Source: Liquidambar formosana
Taxonomy: Eukaryota > Streptophyta > Magnoliopsida > Saxifragales > Altingiaceae
Assembly (NCBI GenBank): GCA_039720395.1
Contig: JBBPBK010000052.1
Location: 248,001-312,000, forward strand
Reading direction: 5' to 3'
DNA length: 64,000 nucleotides
Part shown: piece after piece, positions 22,443-34,600 of the stretch
Numbering within the stretch: position 1 is the first letter of the stretch
Layout of the letters: each line of letters opens with the position of its first letter
Position numbers and translations under genes: made by a program
The notes under the pieces: model-generated
Database searches by the model: none
Told to the model about the DNA's origin: nothing
The model's input: only the letters and a program-made list of their open reading frames with translations

Positions 22443-22753
22443 CCAACCATCTTTTTCCTTTTTTTTTCTCCTTCTGCTCTTTATCTTCTAACCATATATA
22501 TACTTCTAACTATATATATATATATATAATCCAACCATCTTTTTACTTTTTTTTTTCTTCTGCTCTTTATCTTCTAACTATATATATATAGTTATATTTC
22601 CATCAATACGTGTTGATATTATCAGTACTATGCATTTAGGGTTGTATCTCTTACATTAATACAATATATCTCATATTCTACTAATGTATAAGGTACAACT
22701 CTCAATGCAGGTGTTGATATAAGTTATATCAACACGTTTTTATCTTATCATCA

Positions 22754-22790
<37 letters not shown>

Positions 22791-23325
22791 CCCTTTTTCT
22801 TTTCTATCCTAACTCACAAAGGGCCGGAGCCAAAGAGTACATTCGCACTCTATAGGTCTAAGCTAAATTTTGGTTTGAGTCCAAAAAATGGAATCTGACG
22901 GATCTTTTCAGATAGCTCAAAGTGTTACATATACAAACTGACCTTAGGCAACAAGTCCATTAGCAACTTTGTCCTGGTGCAAATAGTCCAATATTGTTTT
23001 ATGCATAATTATTCGTATTACAACTGTCCAGGGAAATTCACTTCATAAGTGGGTAGAGGACCCTTTCCTCCGATAAGACAATTGAAATAGCCTGCTAACC
23101 CCGTTCTACTATCTGTTATGAGTTTATGACTCACTATTTCTTTAATTTGCTTTCAAACACGAAATCAAACTCTTCTCAGGATTGAACCAGTAGAAACCAC
23201 ATAATACTCATGAAAACTTATCAATGATCCGTAAAACTTAAGTGGCAGCGTTGGCACTCTAATACTAGTCGCAAAGTACTTCACAAATTATTCAGTCCAA
23301 TCCAAAGGGTTAGAGTTTGTTTACG
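21513..23325. other. Intergenic, low-complexity and repeat debris
   Basis: Holds a poly-A run (21687-21706), a further copy of the GT-rich unit (about 21710-21850), three tandem near-copies of a TA-repeat plus CTTCTGCTCTTTATCTTC unit (22340-22590), and a TA-bracketed MITE-like relative of 18121-18330 at 22580-22770. No gene is seen. Confidence 0.5.
22340..22590 (+). repeat. Three-copy tandem repeat with TA microsatellites
   Basis: A unit of about 70-110 bp repeats three times: a TA repeat, then CCAACCATC, a T-rich tract, and TTCTGCTCTTTATCTTCTAA. Unit length varies with the number of TA steps. Confidence 0.8.
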
Positions 23326-23329
23326 TGCC

Positions 23330-23590
23330 AGAATTTTGAGGTGGTCGACATCTGGCATGGGTCATAGTCATGGAGGTTGGTCATTCGAGGTGGCTGAGTA
23401 GATGTGGGGACCATGGTGGGTCACCTTTGTCGGGGGAGCGTTGATTTTAGGACCTTTGAATGGATCTTCTCGAGGGTCCTACAATCAACACTTCCCCTAC
23501 GGGGTGACCCACCATGGTCCCCACATCTACCCATGCTCGCATGACTATGACCCACGCAGGACCCCTACTTCGACCACCTCAACTTCGGTC
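23330..23590. repeat. Long inverted repeat (foldback), about 85-bp arms
   Basis: The left arm (about 23339-23427) contains GAGGTGGTCGA, GGGTCATAGTCATG and GGACCATGGTGGGTCACC. The right arm (about 23502-23580) contains the complements in reverse order, ending CGACCACCTC. The loop is about 75 bp. The inner 26 bp of the arms pair perfectly. No flanking duplication is evident. GC content is higher than the surroundings. Confidence 0.75.
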
Positions 23591-23640
23591 AGTGAACAAA
23601 GTTTAAACTCACACTCCCTGCAATTCATAAAGAAGAACTA

Positions 23641-23885
23641 TATTTGACAAAACACTAAGTTTAAGAAAAGACTATTATTATATTGACTTGTTATTAATTA
23701 AGTTTTATATTTTCAAAAATACCTCTTTTTTTTTGTATTGGGTTTTGTGTTTAAGGTAATTATTGAAATAACAAATGGTAATGTAAGAAACCTACAAAAT
23801 TTATGATTTGACTTTTTGAGAATAGACAAACATTTTGGGACAAAAAAAAGTAACAAAAATGGTCTATCTTTGTGGGAGGAGGGAG
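23641..23885. mobile_element. Stowaway/mariner-like MITE remnant
   Basis: The right end, TCTATCTTTGTGGGAGGAGGGAG followed by TA, and the inner text GACAAACATTTTGGGACA match the element at 4629-4903 in reverse orientation. The left end is eroded. Confidence 0.65.
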
Positions 23886-24028
23886 TACAATACATTATGT
23901 ACTTTCTCGGACAATTATCAACAAACAAATGTCTTGTCGCATTTTTAGATGATGAGCATAATAAATCAAATGTTGCATTTGAATTTTCTTTTCCCCCTAA
24001 GGAGGGACGGTAACAAATAGCGCCATAA

Positions 24029-26107
24029 GGACTGGTGGCCCTTGCATAAAGAACTGATCTTCACAATGTAAATTTGCCAGATGCAAGTTCTTCCCTACAT
24101 CTTATTTGGGTACATATAGTTTCTTTTTCTTTCTTTCTTCTTCTTCTTCTTCTTCTTTCTTTTTTTATTTTTTTTTTCACCTGTATGTGTTGATATTTGG
24201 ATAGGATTTTTGACACAATCCATAACCGATGGAGCGTCCATAGGGTAATTGGAATCCAACAATCATGTCTGTTTGATAATGTCTATTGAAACATACGTGA
24301 CAAATACCTATATATTAGTCTATTTCTAAGTTCTCAATCTTTTCATCCCTCTGTTTCATTCCTTAAAGCAACTATCACCATAATCGTAGAATTTGGAGTG
24401 GGGATATTATTAGAGAGACTCTAAAAACCTTCTTTGTTGACGCGTGGATGCATCGTCAAAGTTTATGATCATTTGAAACTTATAATCTAAGTACAAAAGA
24501 TCCGATTCTGTATACCCATATTCTTATAATATAATAGTATGCATGTCCACTTTTTACATATTATCACTTTTTTGTTTGGGGGTTCTTACAACAATCATTG
24601 AGTAAAGAATTATTATTTGACATTATTTTGTTATTAATTTTCAATTTATTGTCTAACAAAGAATTTTTACTATGTACATTACTAGTGAGAAAGGATAAAA
24701 TGATCACCTCACAAGATGAGCCCAAGGTCGAAACCAAAGCCGAAGGGGTGCCGTCACGAGACGCTTATGTGAAGCCGTGAAGGGTATGAGCCATGAAGCG
24801 AATTAACAGTTCTCTCCCATGGACACGCACAGAAAGAAATGCCTGCCAAAAGACAACTTCGAGTAGCAAAAGCCACCACAATATTCATTGCTAATAGATG
24901 TGTGGCATAATCAAGTGAACCAACAATAACAATAGAATACTATTGTAGAATAAGGATGCATGCTTCTTTATTTCTTGTAAATATATTGTTGGGTAATAGA
25001 TTTGTATAACCATTTTGTTTTTTTTTTCTTTTTCTTTTTTGCCAAACGAGAGGTATCTCAAGCTAGCCATTAGGTCTAGACTAGTCCCCTCGTGATGGAT
25101 AAACCACCCACAAATTAGTAAGAGAGTGAAGATTTGAACTCTAAACTTTTAATTCCTAAGCCATGATTCTTTGCTATATGAGGTAACCTCGCAAGCTGTA
25201 TAATTACCTCAAGCTGTATAACCACTTTGGGTTAGTTACTCTTTGTTTCTTTTCTTTTTTTTTTGGGGGGGGAGGGGGGATAAGGTAAGAATTACTCCCT
25301 TTGTAGTTTTGGTTCAATATATATATCACTTCTCGCATAAAAGAAAGATAAAGAGGAAAAAAAAAATAGGAGGCATTAAATTAAATGAAATTTTATTGTA
25401 AATTAACTTAGAAATGAAATTCAACTAAAATTTTTACTTACCAAACACCTAAAATTTACGGAGTATATGATTTAAAAACAGGTTCAATTTTTTTTAGGTA
25501 TACCAAACAATGCATGAATGTAAACTAAATTACTTATAAATGACTAAATTTGCAGTAAACTAATTGAAAACAAAGTTGAAAAGAACGACAACTTTCGTGC
25601 CCAAAGGTTGCATGACTAAATGTTGTAATTCAAACCTTTGCCCTTGTTAATGGCATGCAATTATTGGTTGAATCATTGCATTAGTGTAATTGACTAGCAA
25701 CCGAACTCTCATTAAATGCATAATTTCGTCATGTTAACGACAATCCTGTGCCAATGTTTTCCTTATTAAACAAGGGATAAGATCAGAATACTCATATAAA
25801 ACATTTCATTTTTGTACTTCAACTAATTTGTCAAATAGTAAATAGAACTTGGCCACCTCAACCTTCTAGGATACCTTTGGATCTTGTGAATTCAACGACT
25901 TAAGAATGAGGTGCAAAAAATTAAAGTGCAAAAATTGAGTCCAAGGATCTCGACCCATTACACTTATCCAGCAACTACAATTGAATCCTTCTCTACTTGC
26001 CAATGGCATTGGCTGGTAACAATGTTTTGAGTTCCTTTGCTATGTAATCTTTTCGTTGCTGGTTGCAAGTCCTTTCTTCGTCTTGCATTAGCCTCTAACA
26101 CCAATAT
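24029..26107. repeat. Large direct duplication, copy 2 (2.1 kb)
   Basis: This is the partner of 10745-12625. It has an extra insertion of about 150 bp near 24112-24262 containing a CTT microsatellite. Its right end lies about 0.7 kb downstream of the SINAT stop codon, at the edge of the gene-rich half. Confidence 0.85.
25050..25195 (-). mobile_element. tRNA-derived SINE remnant (dispersed family)
   Basis: This is the duplicate of the 11600-11735 copy, with the same minus-strand core CACGAGGGGACTAGTCTAGA. Confidence 0.55.
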
Positions 26108-26787
26108 GTTATAACAAATTTTCCAAAATTTTCTCCAATTTTTAAAGAAAAAAAGCAACTGAATTTCGAGGGAAAAAAAGGAAATAAATATTGAAGAGAC
26201 AGTCAAATCTTTTTCCATCCAATTTCATCTCCACTTCCCTTCAGGCATCCTGTATAAATAAAATCAAACTTCAGCCAATCAGTTACAGCATTACAATAAA
26301 ATTAATTAAAAAGAGACCCATAATTCTACTGCATAAAGCATACACAATCTTGCATGTGTGCCATTCCATGAACTTTCCCCATAATCTTCTCCATATTCAA
26401 CAGCTGTTTCGAAGCTTGCTTTCACATTCTAGGATAATTATGTCATTAAAGGCTACCTTTAACAATATGCGGATATCATTGTTTCATTTATGGGCACATG
26501 TTTCTATCTGGCATAACATAAATAAAAGAACACCAACCAACTATTATTAGAGAAGCAAAGCCTGTATAATTTGAGTCGCGACCAAATGATGAGAAAAGAA
26601 AGAAAATAAGCTTATTATACAAATTATAGAAGCTAAACTTTCAGCATAAGTATATATTCCAAGCTTTCCCAATACTTTCACCACTGCAATGTACCAGATA
26701 AAGTTGGCACCGGTGGAACACACAATAGATAGAGACAGCATACTAAACACGCATAAACAATGAAAATGCCTTCAAAAATCACCTGCC
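26108..26787 (-). other. Downstream flank and probable 3' UTR of the SINAT gene
   Basis: AT-rich sequence between the stop codon at 26788 and the end of the large duplication. It probably holds the 3' untranslated region. Short open frames here show no family resemblance. Confidence 0.5.
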
Positions 26788-27403
26788 TCAGCTACAAAGG
26801 TTTGGTATGCACACCCCTGCGTCTGGGTTCTGTTGTTCTTTCCATATCCTCCCTGTGACTCTCAGTTTCAGCTCTTTTCTATCCCCACCAGAGAAGAAAA
26901 GTGCCATGTTTCGTTGGATAATGAGACCATCGTGGCTGTCCCTAACCTTTCGGTGGCTATCCCGGATGCTCCGTGGGGTACCTTCCCATATGAGTTTCCT
27001 CCCATTTGCCCCAACCTCGAGGCTGTAGCTGTAGTTCCGAGCCTCAGTCTCATCACCCATAAAACGTAGAAATGCCATGTACACAGGGGCCATACCAAGC
27101 TGGAAGGCTTCAAAGTGAAGGCAGAAGTATTGACCGAAACAATGGAATACCTGACAAAGAGCAGGCAACCCAGGAAGGTTTGGGTATTCAGAAAAACAAT
27201 GAAATAAATACACAGGCTACTAGTGATAATTGAGCCAACTATGTCAGAATATGGTTCTTGTAAACCAAGGTTATTGTATAGGCTGTAATCTATCGAAGAC
27301 AAAAGAAAGTTGCATTGTTTAAAGGGTAAATTACACGAAACTCCTCTAAACTATTAAGTTAGTTTCACAAAACCACCACAGAACTTTAAAAGTGAAGCAA
27401 CCC

Positions 27404-27434
<31 letters not shown>

Positions 27435-30056
27435 GGAAAAAAAAAACTATTAAATGTGTCACATTGCCACCCTCTGTCCATTTTTATGCCTATTCCTGTC
27501 CAATTTATGGTTAATTTTAGTCCAATTTAATACGTAAACTATAAAAGGCTAGTTAGGCGTTGAATTTAACAAAAATAGACCATAAATTGGACGGAAATAG
27601 GTATTAAATTTGACAGAGGGCGGCAATGTGATACAATTTAATAGTTCTTTTGGAGTTGTGTGTGTGTGTGTGGGTGGGGGGGAATTATTTGTTCACCTTT
27701 AAAGCTCATAGGGCATTTGTGCAATTTACCCTTGTTTAAGTGGGGGGCGACTAGATCTAGCCACATCCTCGTGAAAGCTACTTATCAGTTACTGTCATGC
27801 AATCCTGTGTTCAGCACTAAATAATTCTTCCATGCTCTTAAAGCACAGCAAATGGAACGCGCATGACAATGGAGTCACTCCCTTCTGTTTTCTGTAGCTT
27901 TAGAAGGCACATATTCACCATTAAGGATGAAATCATTGCAAATGGGGATGTATTTATGGCCAAAGATAATAAAATTTTGTTTTTGTTTTTTTTGTTTTTT
28001 ATGTTTATAAATAAAAGTATCGACGTAATATAACTTAACAAAAATCTAAAAATGATCTCATGCACGCTAAGAAATATACCAGTTAATTTTCCATATAAAA
28101 CAAAGTAAATTCAATTCCAACTGCAGTAAATGCAATATTGAATTGACTTCATTTGGGTGTGGTTGATAAATGTAATTTTGGGAGGGAAAAAAAAACCTTC
28201 CACATCATTTTTCCCCAAATAAATGACAGATCTGCATAGATGAACTACTATTATCATTATAGAGTATAAGTTATAAATCTTTAGCCAACAACAGTTTAGT
28301 TTGGTACCCCATTATTAAGACAACATTCAATATGGAGGGTATAGTCATCCATGGCACATCATATAATTTTCAGAACTTCGCTCCGTACCAGAAATACAAT
28401 TTAGAATTTTAAAGGCAATAGTACACTTACTGTTAGCATCCAGGTGGCATTTTCTACTTCGCGAGGATTGGACTTTACATAACGATGGTTGAATGTACAT
28501 CCTGTGTGCATGTCGACCTTGTGATCATCCCTTAGATGAGCAACCAGGAAAGGAATATCCCCAACAACAGAGCACTCTGATCCAGCATATGGGCAATTGT
28601 ATGGTCTGAAGTTACACAATGCCTCATGCTTGAGTTTGCTATAATATGGAAATATCTCTGGGCATCCCAAAGAGTAATACTTGCAGGGCAGTTCAAGTGA
28701 CTCAGCAACCTTCTCCAGTGCTAAGCACCTAATATCTCCAAGCTCCTGCCTACACGTGGGGCACCGGTTGTGCACCCTTGTTTTACAGGTAGAACACAAT
28801 GTGTGTCCATTGTGGCACTGCAAAGAAACTAGGATGTCGATCATAGCTGCTCATTCTTCATGATTTACAGCACTAATATAGATACTCTAATCAAATTCAA
28901 ATTTAAAGGACCGCGCCGGAGGGGGGGGGGGGGGGGGGGATCTCTGGCCCATATTAACCAGTCAGCCAATAGTTAACATTCACATTCCCCTTGGAAAAAC
29001 ATGTTAACACCCATGTTCCCAAAGAGACATCTGATGTGATGCAGCGAGATCCAGACAAACCAAAGGCCAAAGAGAGAAGGAGAACAGAGAAAAAGAGAAG
29101 GGGGGTAGGGATGGGATAAAGTGAGAAGATGCCAGGGACGATATAACAAAGCAAAAAGATGTCTGTCAGTTGGGTTTCATGGATAACTAAGATATCTATC
29201 TTCATGATACTCTGTTCTTTAGGTGAGTGCACTTGCAATAAGCATTCATAGAGGCACTCAACAAAGTCTTAATCCCAATTACATGGGTCGCCTACGTGAA
29301 TCCTTTTATAACATTCAGTTCTATCAAGGGCCGTATCCTCTATTGAATCCAGGGCAAGGCAATCAATTTGGCTCATTTACAATAAGCATTGTTTAACCCA
29401 CCCTTAAATCAACAATCCTTAAAAACCATTATCTCATTCCTCCCAAAACCAACGTCACAACAATTCCCCAGTACCCAGTTCTGGAAATTACTCTAACCCA
29501 CCCAAAGTCCCAAAGTCATCAAAATTCCAAATCATATATCTATGTATCTACACGTAAATACATTTTTATTAGAAACCCATGTGCCATTCCTCCCAAAACC
29601 AACGTTACACCAACTTTTTCCCAATTAAAACTTTCCGAAATCTACCCCTACGCCACCCCAAACACATAAAATTCCCAATAATCAGTTCTGGAAATCTACT
29701 CTAACCCACCCCAAACACATCAAATTCCAAATCATACATCTATATATCTACATTCATATAAATTCAGATGCACGCATATAAATGTATATATTGGGGGGCA
29801 TAGAGAAGCAGACCTGATGGATAGGAGGGTACATGGAATTGGTGCAGACGGGGCATTCGAGCAACTCGTGGACGCTCGTCGCCGGAGGAAGCCCCGTAGC
29901 TCCTACGACGTTGTTGGTGTTATTGTGAGGCTTCGACGACGGAAACTGATGAGGAAGATGATGATTTATAGTATGGTGATGATGATGGTGGTGATGGATC
30001 TCTTCCTCATCCAAACCGTCCGACGACGATATACACTCAATGTTGTCCAAATCCAT
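26788..30056 (-). CDS. SINAT5: SINAT-type RING E3 ubiquitin-protein ligase (SINAT5-like)
   Basis: Seven-in-absentia ligase that moves ubiquitin from an E2 to target proteins; plant SINATs act in auxin, light, autophagy and stress signalling. Exons are 29814-30056, 28431-28817 and 26788-27150, all joined in phase 0 with GT-AG introns, giving 330 aa. The start at 30056 gives MDLDNIE, matching the acidic start of SINAT5; an in-frame ATG at 30101 would add 15 residues. Residues 21-28 are eight histidines. The C3HC4 RING spans about 68-103 (CPVC, then HTLCSTC, then CPTCR), followed by the SIAH zinc region (CKYYSLGC, CPYAGSEC, HLRDDH, about 120-190) and the C-terminal TRAF-like substrate-binding fold to the end. 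All ligands are present, so it looks functional. Intron 2 holds a Mutator-like MITE. The symbol follows closest resemblance (SINAT5 rather than SINAT2) and is approximate. Confidence 0.96.
27324..27731. mobile_element. Mutator-like MITE in SINAT intron 2
   Basis: The element is 408 bp, starts GGGTAAATTACACGAAA and ends TTGTGCAATTTACCC. It is flanked by TTGTTTAAA (27315-27323) and TTGTTTAAG (27732-27740), a 9-bp target duplication with one change. The interior has inverted pieces and a long poly-C run (27405-27425) followed by poly-A. It lies wholly within the intron 27151-28430. Confidence 0.8.
27405..27425 (+). repeat. Poly-C run
   Basis: About 20-27 C residues inside the MITE of SINAT intron 2; length uncertain for sequencing reasons. 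Confidence 0.8.
28919..28940 (+). repeat. Poly-G run in SINAT intron 1
   Basis: About 20 G residues about 100 bp from the 3' splice site of intron 1. Confidence 0.8.
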
Positions 30057-31390
30057 TTCCACACACAATCCCCACCCCCCCACCCCCCACCAAAACTCCA
30101 CACTAATAAAAAATCCAAATCAATGGTTTTCTCCGCCTCTTCCCTTCAATTTTCTTCCCTCTATCTTCAATTTTTCAAGGAAAAACCAGGAGAAGAAGAA
30201 ATGAAAGAATAATTAGACACGAGGGAGCGAGAGAGAGAGATTCCGAGAAACCAAACAAGCCCTGTAGAGAAAAAAAGAGGTTCTTTTCTTCCTACTTTCG
30301 TTTTTCTTTTTTCCTTTTTTTTTATCTCTCTCTTCCAAATTTCTATGAAGACAGAGAAAGACAGAGGGAGAGAGAAGTATTACCGTTTAAATTCCAAAAT
30401 TGATAGGAGTTAGAACGTTAGATCCTGATCGGACGGTTATTTGAATGCCACGTTTTTTTTTTATTCTTTGAAAAAAAAAAAGAAATGTGGAGAGAGATGT
30501 AAGAACTAATAATGATGGGAGGAGGCGGAGGGGGTTTGTATTGGGTATATCGACAGTGTAAAACAGTGGGAGGCATGAGTGGGTGCCACGTGGTTTTTTT
30601 AATTATATATAGCCTGTGTAAGTACAAGTGGGAAGTGGGATAAATGATGTCACGTGGGATATAAGGGGTCTCACTTGACATGCACAGAGTTTCGACTCAG
30701 AAGCAATTAATATTCGCTTCTTTTGTCCAACAATCGTATATTATAAATTATCAATTACCAAAATTATATTTAAAAAAACAAAATAAAACAAATCAGATTC
30801 CTCCCCTACCCCCAAAATCTTGTCAATCCTTTTTGATAAGATAATGGTCTCGAGTTGATTTAATTTTTCCAGTCATTTCAATTTGTTAATCAAAACCACC
30901 TATTAGGCCGGGATTGGAGCCCTGAATTGAGTAAGAGGTTTTTCAAGCCTAGCTCAATAAATTAACGAACCCTAAGAGCCCTATATATTAGAATATACAT
31001 GAGACACCTTGGCAAATCATTCACCACTCCCATTTGTACCATACGGCACCATACAATTTTATGCAACTATCCTTTGAAACTAAGAGCACAACAAGAATGG
31101 AATGATTTAGTTTATGGAACGTGTCCAAACATGCCCTTCTATCATCACATTCAGATTTACATAACGAAAATAACATTAATCAGTTTAATTTAGACTTATG
31201 AAGCCATAAGATCCCCCTGGTGCTTCTGATAATCTCAAGTCTTAAAATTCATAAAGTATCCCCCACCTTTTGGTGCACATTAAACCCAATTGCCCACCCA
31301 AACTGTATAGTACCTTTCACCGCCAGATTGATGGCTTTGACAGACAAAGCATCCCTTGAATTACCACAACTCTGGCATGGTTTTGCATTG

Positions 31391-31427
<37 letters not shown>

Positions 31428-31633
31428 GTGTATTCAGGAAGATCTGGAAGTCGCTGATGCTTTGAGGTCGGTTAAAATGAACTTTTTTTTATACTAGTAC
31501 TTAAAATTCTTTTTGATTCAAGGAGTTGCCAATATATCAGTAACACGGATTTCTTAATAATTCAAACGCAAAACTTCACCAAAACCTCATCATGAACAAA
31601 TAATGCACAAAGTGCTCTCATCAGCTCAGCTCT
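30057..31633. other. Promoter side of SINAT and 3' flank of NUP54
   Basis: The 1.6 kb between the SINAT start and the NUP54 stop. The part next to SINAT (30057-30400) is rich in CT on the gene strand, including a GA microsatellite near 30225, as is usual for plant 5' leaders. Poly-A of about 34 residues lies at 31391-31425. No separate gene is seen. Confidence 0.5.
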
Positions 31634-34600
31634 CTAACTCCCATCTTTTCTCATTTCAGTGTCCTCATCCATTATAATCTCCATGTCCCTGATATCTCGC
31701 TTCAACACATTGCCAAGCCTTGCAATGGCCTGTGTCTGCTGCTGTAAGACCTGCCCCCGCGAAAAAAGAGATCATTAACGCATGCATCAAATGTATTTTG
31801 TAGTGTCAAAATAAAGGCATGCACATCATGTTTGGCCATGCCCACTTCTATGGTTTCGTAAAAGGTTGCGATAGCAGTATTATGGCAATAACTGCAAAAC
31901 CATTACTCATATGAAATGCAACTAGTGAAAGAATAATAGCTATCGTATGCAAATTAGGAGGTATTTTAAACCAGTATGACCATTTTAGTAAAATATTGGA
32001 TAATTCTTTCAAAATTTGTGTTGATTATGGAAAAATGCACAAGTTAGAAAGAGAGAGCCTTAAAGCTTGAGAACAGCTATTATAACTGTTATAATGCTAA
32101 ATAATGACCACATGGCAACCACTATCAACCTCAAAAATGTTATTTCAGACCCTGTCCACTCTTACCTCCTGCATATCAGCAAGACTCTGTTCCTGTATTT
32201 TGGTTGATCCTGGAAGATAAACAGAACCACCAGCCCCAACTCCATTGGATTGAACACGAGATATAGTTAGCAGATTTTGAACCCTCCTCGAAAGTTCTGC
32301 TCCAGATCCTTTCAGCTAGAAATGTGTCCACTTGTCAATACCATCACAGCTGATTACAGAACAATAGAAGTAAAACACATAAAATAGGGGTAGAGAACAA
32401 GGAACCCTAACCTGTCTAGTTATTGCAGCCAACTTTTCAGCCAATTCAGCTTCACCTTTCATTAAGGGCAATCGGTAACCCTTACCCTCCAATGCCTCCA
32501 CTATTCTCATTACCTTTATGACATAACCACATGCAAATATAGATGTCAAAACAAGTAGACTGGCACTAAATGTCTAAATAACTAGCACAAGAATAATCAA
32601 GAGTCCCTACTCAGCCAAAAAAAAAAAAAAAAGGAAAGAAAAAAAAGATCAAGAGTGCCCTAGCAAACATGGCTATGTCCAACCTGGCCCAGTCATCTGA
32701 AAGTAATCAGATGCTGATCAGGTGGTAACTCAGTGGATCACAAGGAAACTGTTCTCCTCAAACAGACTGTAAAAATGTATCTCACAGCCACACTTCATCA
32801 CCATAATGTTTCAGTGGATAGTGACCACTGACCAGGCTGCACTGGACAAAAACCTAGTTTCTGAAGCAATGGATTAAAACATTCTTCACAATTCCCACTG
32901 TTTCTCAAATGTAAAGCAGAAAAATATCCCACCCTTAAGAGGCGCCTTTGAAGACCTTGCTCCTTCTGTCTCATTCTTTGGATACGAGGAAGAGTATCAG
33001 CTTGAAAATGCCTTTGAAGCTGCAGTGAAAGATAAGTGAGAATATTCCAAATCCATGACACAGCCTATCTGTATGTAAGCTGCCTCTGTGTGTGTGGAGA
33101 GAAAGAGAGAGAGAGAGTACCATTTTCACATTGCTTTGGGTCATTCGCAATCTCTCTGCATCTGAAAGAATGACTTCATCTTGCAGCTGCAACCCAGCAA
33201 TACAATGTCAAAGAATTCAATTACCACAAGCCATCAACAGAAGATGATAACTAAAAGGAAGGAGTGCATGATTCCTGAAAGTGTCAAAAAGATCAAGCCT
33301 TCAAACACATACAAATACAGTGGCCAGCAATTTTTCCTCAGAACACCTGTGCCAGAAACCAGCTCGCTCAAAAAATCATTCATCTTTACAAATCTGAGTT
33401 GATAGATACAACCAATATTTTTGTTGACAACCTAACATGTTTTAACGTTTTCTTATTTTATTTTTTGGGGTTCCAAACAAAGTAACCAACCAAGAAGGCA
33501 GCAAATCATTTACTTTCAAAGCCCAGGGAAAGCAACACTCACTCAGATATTTCTCCATCGTTTATCAAATACAATTTTAAAATATTAAAAGTATATTGAC
33601 CATCTTCTTTTTATTTCAGACCCTGAGTGAAGAGAAAATACCAAAGCATAAATATCACATCCTCTCATTCTTTTTATGTTCCATACATCCCAACAGATAA
33701 AAAAGCACACATGAACCAATTCAAAATTGGAATGAATACTTTTAAAGAAAAATAAATTTTTTCCCACTTTCGTCAACTTAACTCAACAACACCTACTTAC
33801 TGATCATTTGGATTCTGTTACACTGAACTTGTCCCCCATTCCACCTTATTCACAGCCATACATCAATTAACTTATAACTTGTTAAGCCTTTTCTCACAAC
33901 CTTAACCCACAACCTGTCCAGCCTTCACCTTGTCATTGTAAAACCTTTAACTTGCGCTATAGCACTCCTTGTTGATGCATTCATTGGTGATAACTGTGCG
34001 TTACCCCAAACATATCAGTTACCTTTCCTTCATTTTGCCACCAATGTACTAAGTTCCAACAATCCATTCATTTGTGACCCCATTCTTAATAATTTAGCCA
34101 CTCATTCAACTTAAGATCTGCATCTTGACAGCGCACAAAGTGCGAACATATGGTTAGTTGGATAACTGACATTTTGTATAATCAAGCTATACAAAAGCTT
34201 ATGGAGTTGATTCCAACCCAAGGTTAAAGTTTACAAAGATTGGAAATCAGTTCTCTCCTTCACTATTCTAGACCAGCTACAACTCCAACCTAAATGTCAT
34301 TGATCAAATCAATTGATCTATTTGAACTCCTTGCTTTCTTCGGCCCACTAAGCCCCACTTCTTACTTTCTTTTTATCATTAACAAGTATACAAATATCTT
34401 TTATTTACATTCTAAATATTTCCATCATTTTTTCCTAGACCAGCTACAACTCCATCCTTAATGTCTTTGATGCAATTAGTTGATCAATTTGATACTCCTT
34501 TCTTTCTTGAGCCAACCAATCTGCATCCCTTACTTTCTTTTGTCATGAGTAAGCAAAAGATCTTTGTTTTAACTTCTAAATACATCCATCAATTTATCCA

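Noticed and set aside
29817..30212. Plus-strand 131-residue frame opposite SINAT exon 1
   Set aside because: It mirrors the SINAT coding exon; Met/Val runs are the antisense of the His codons.
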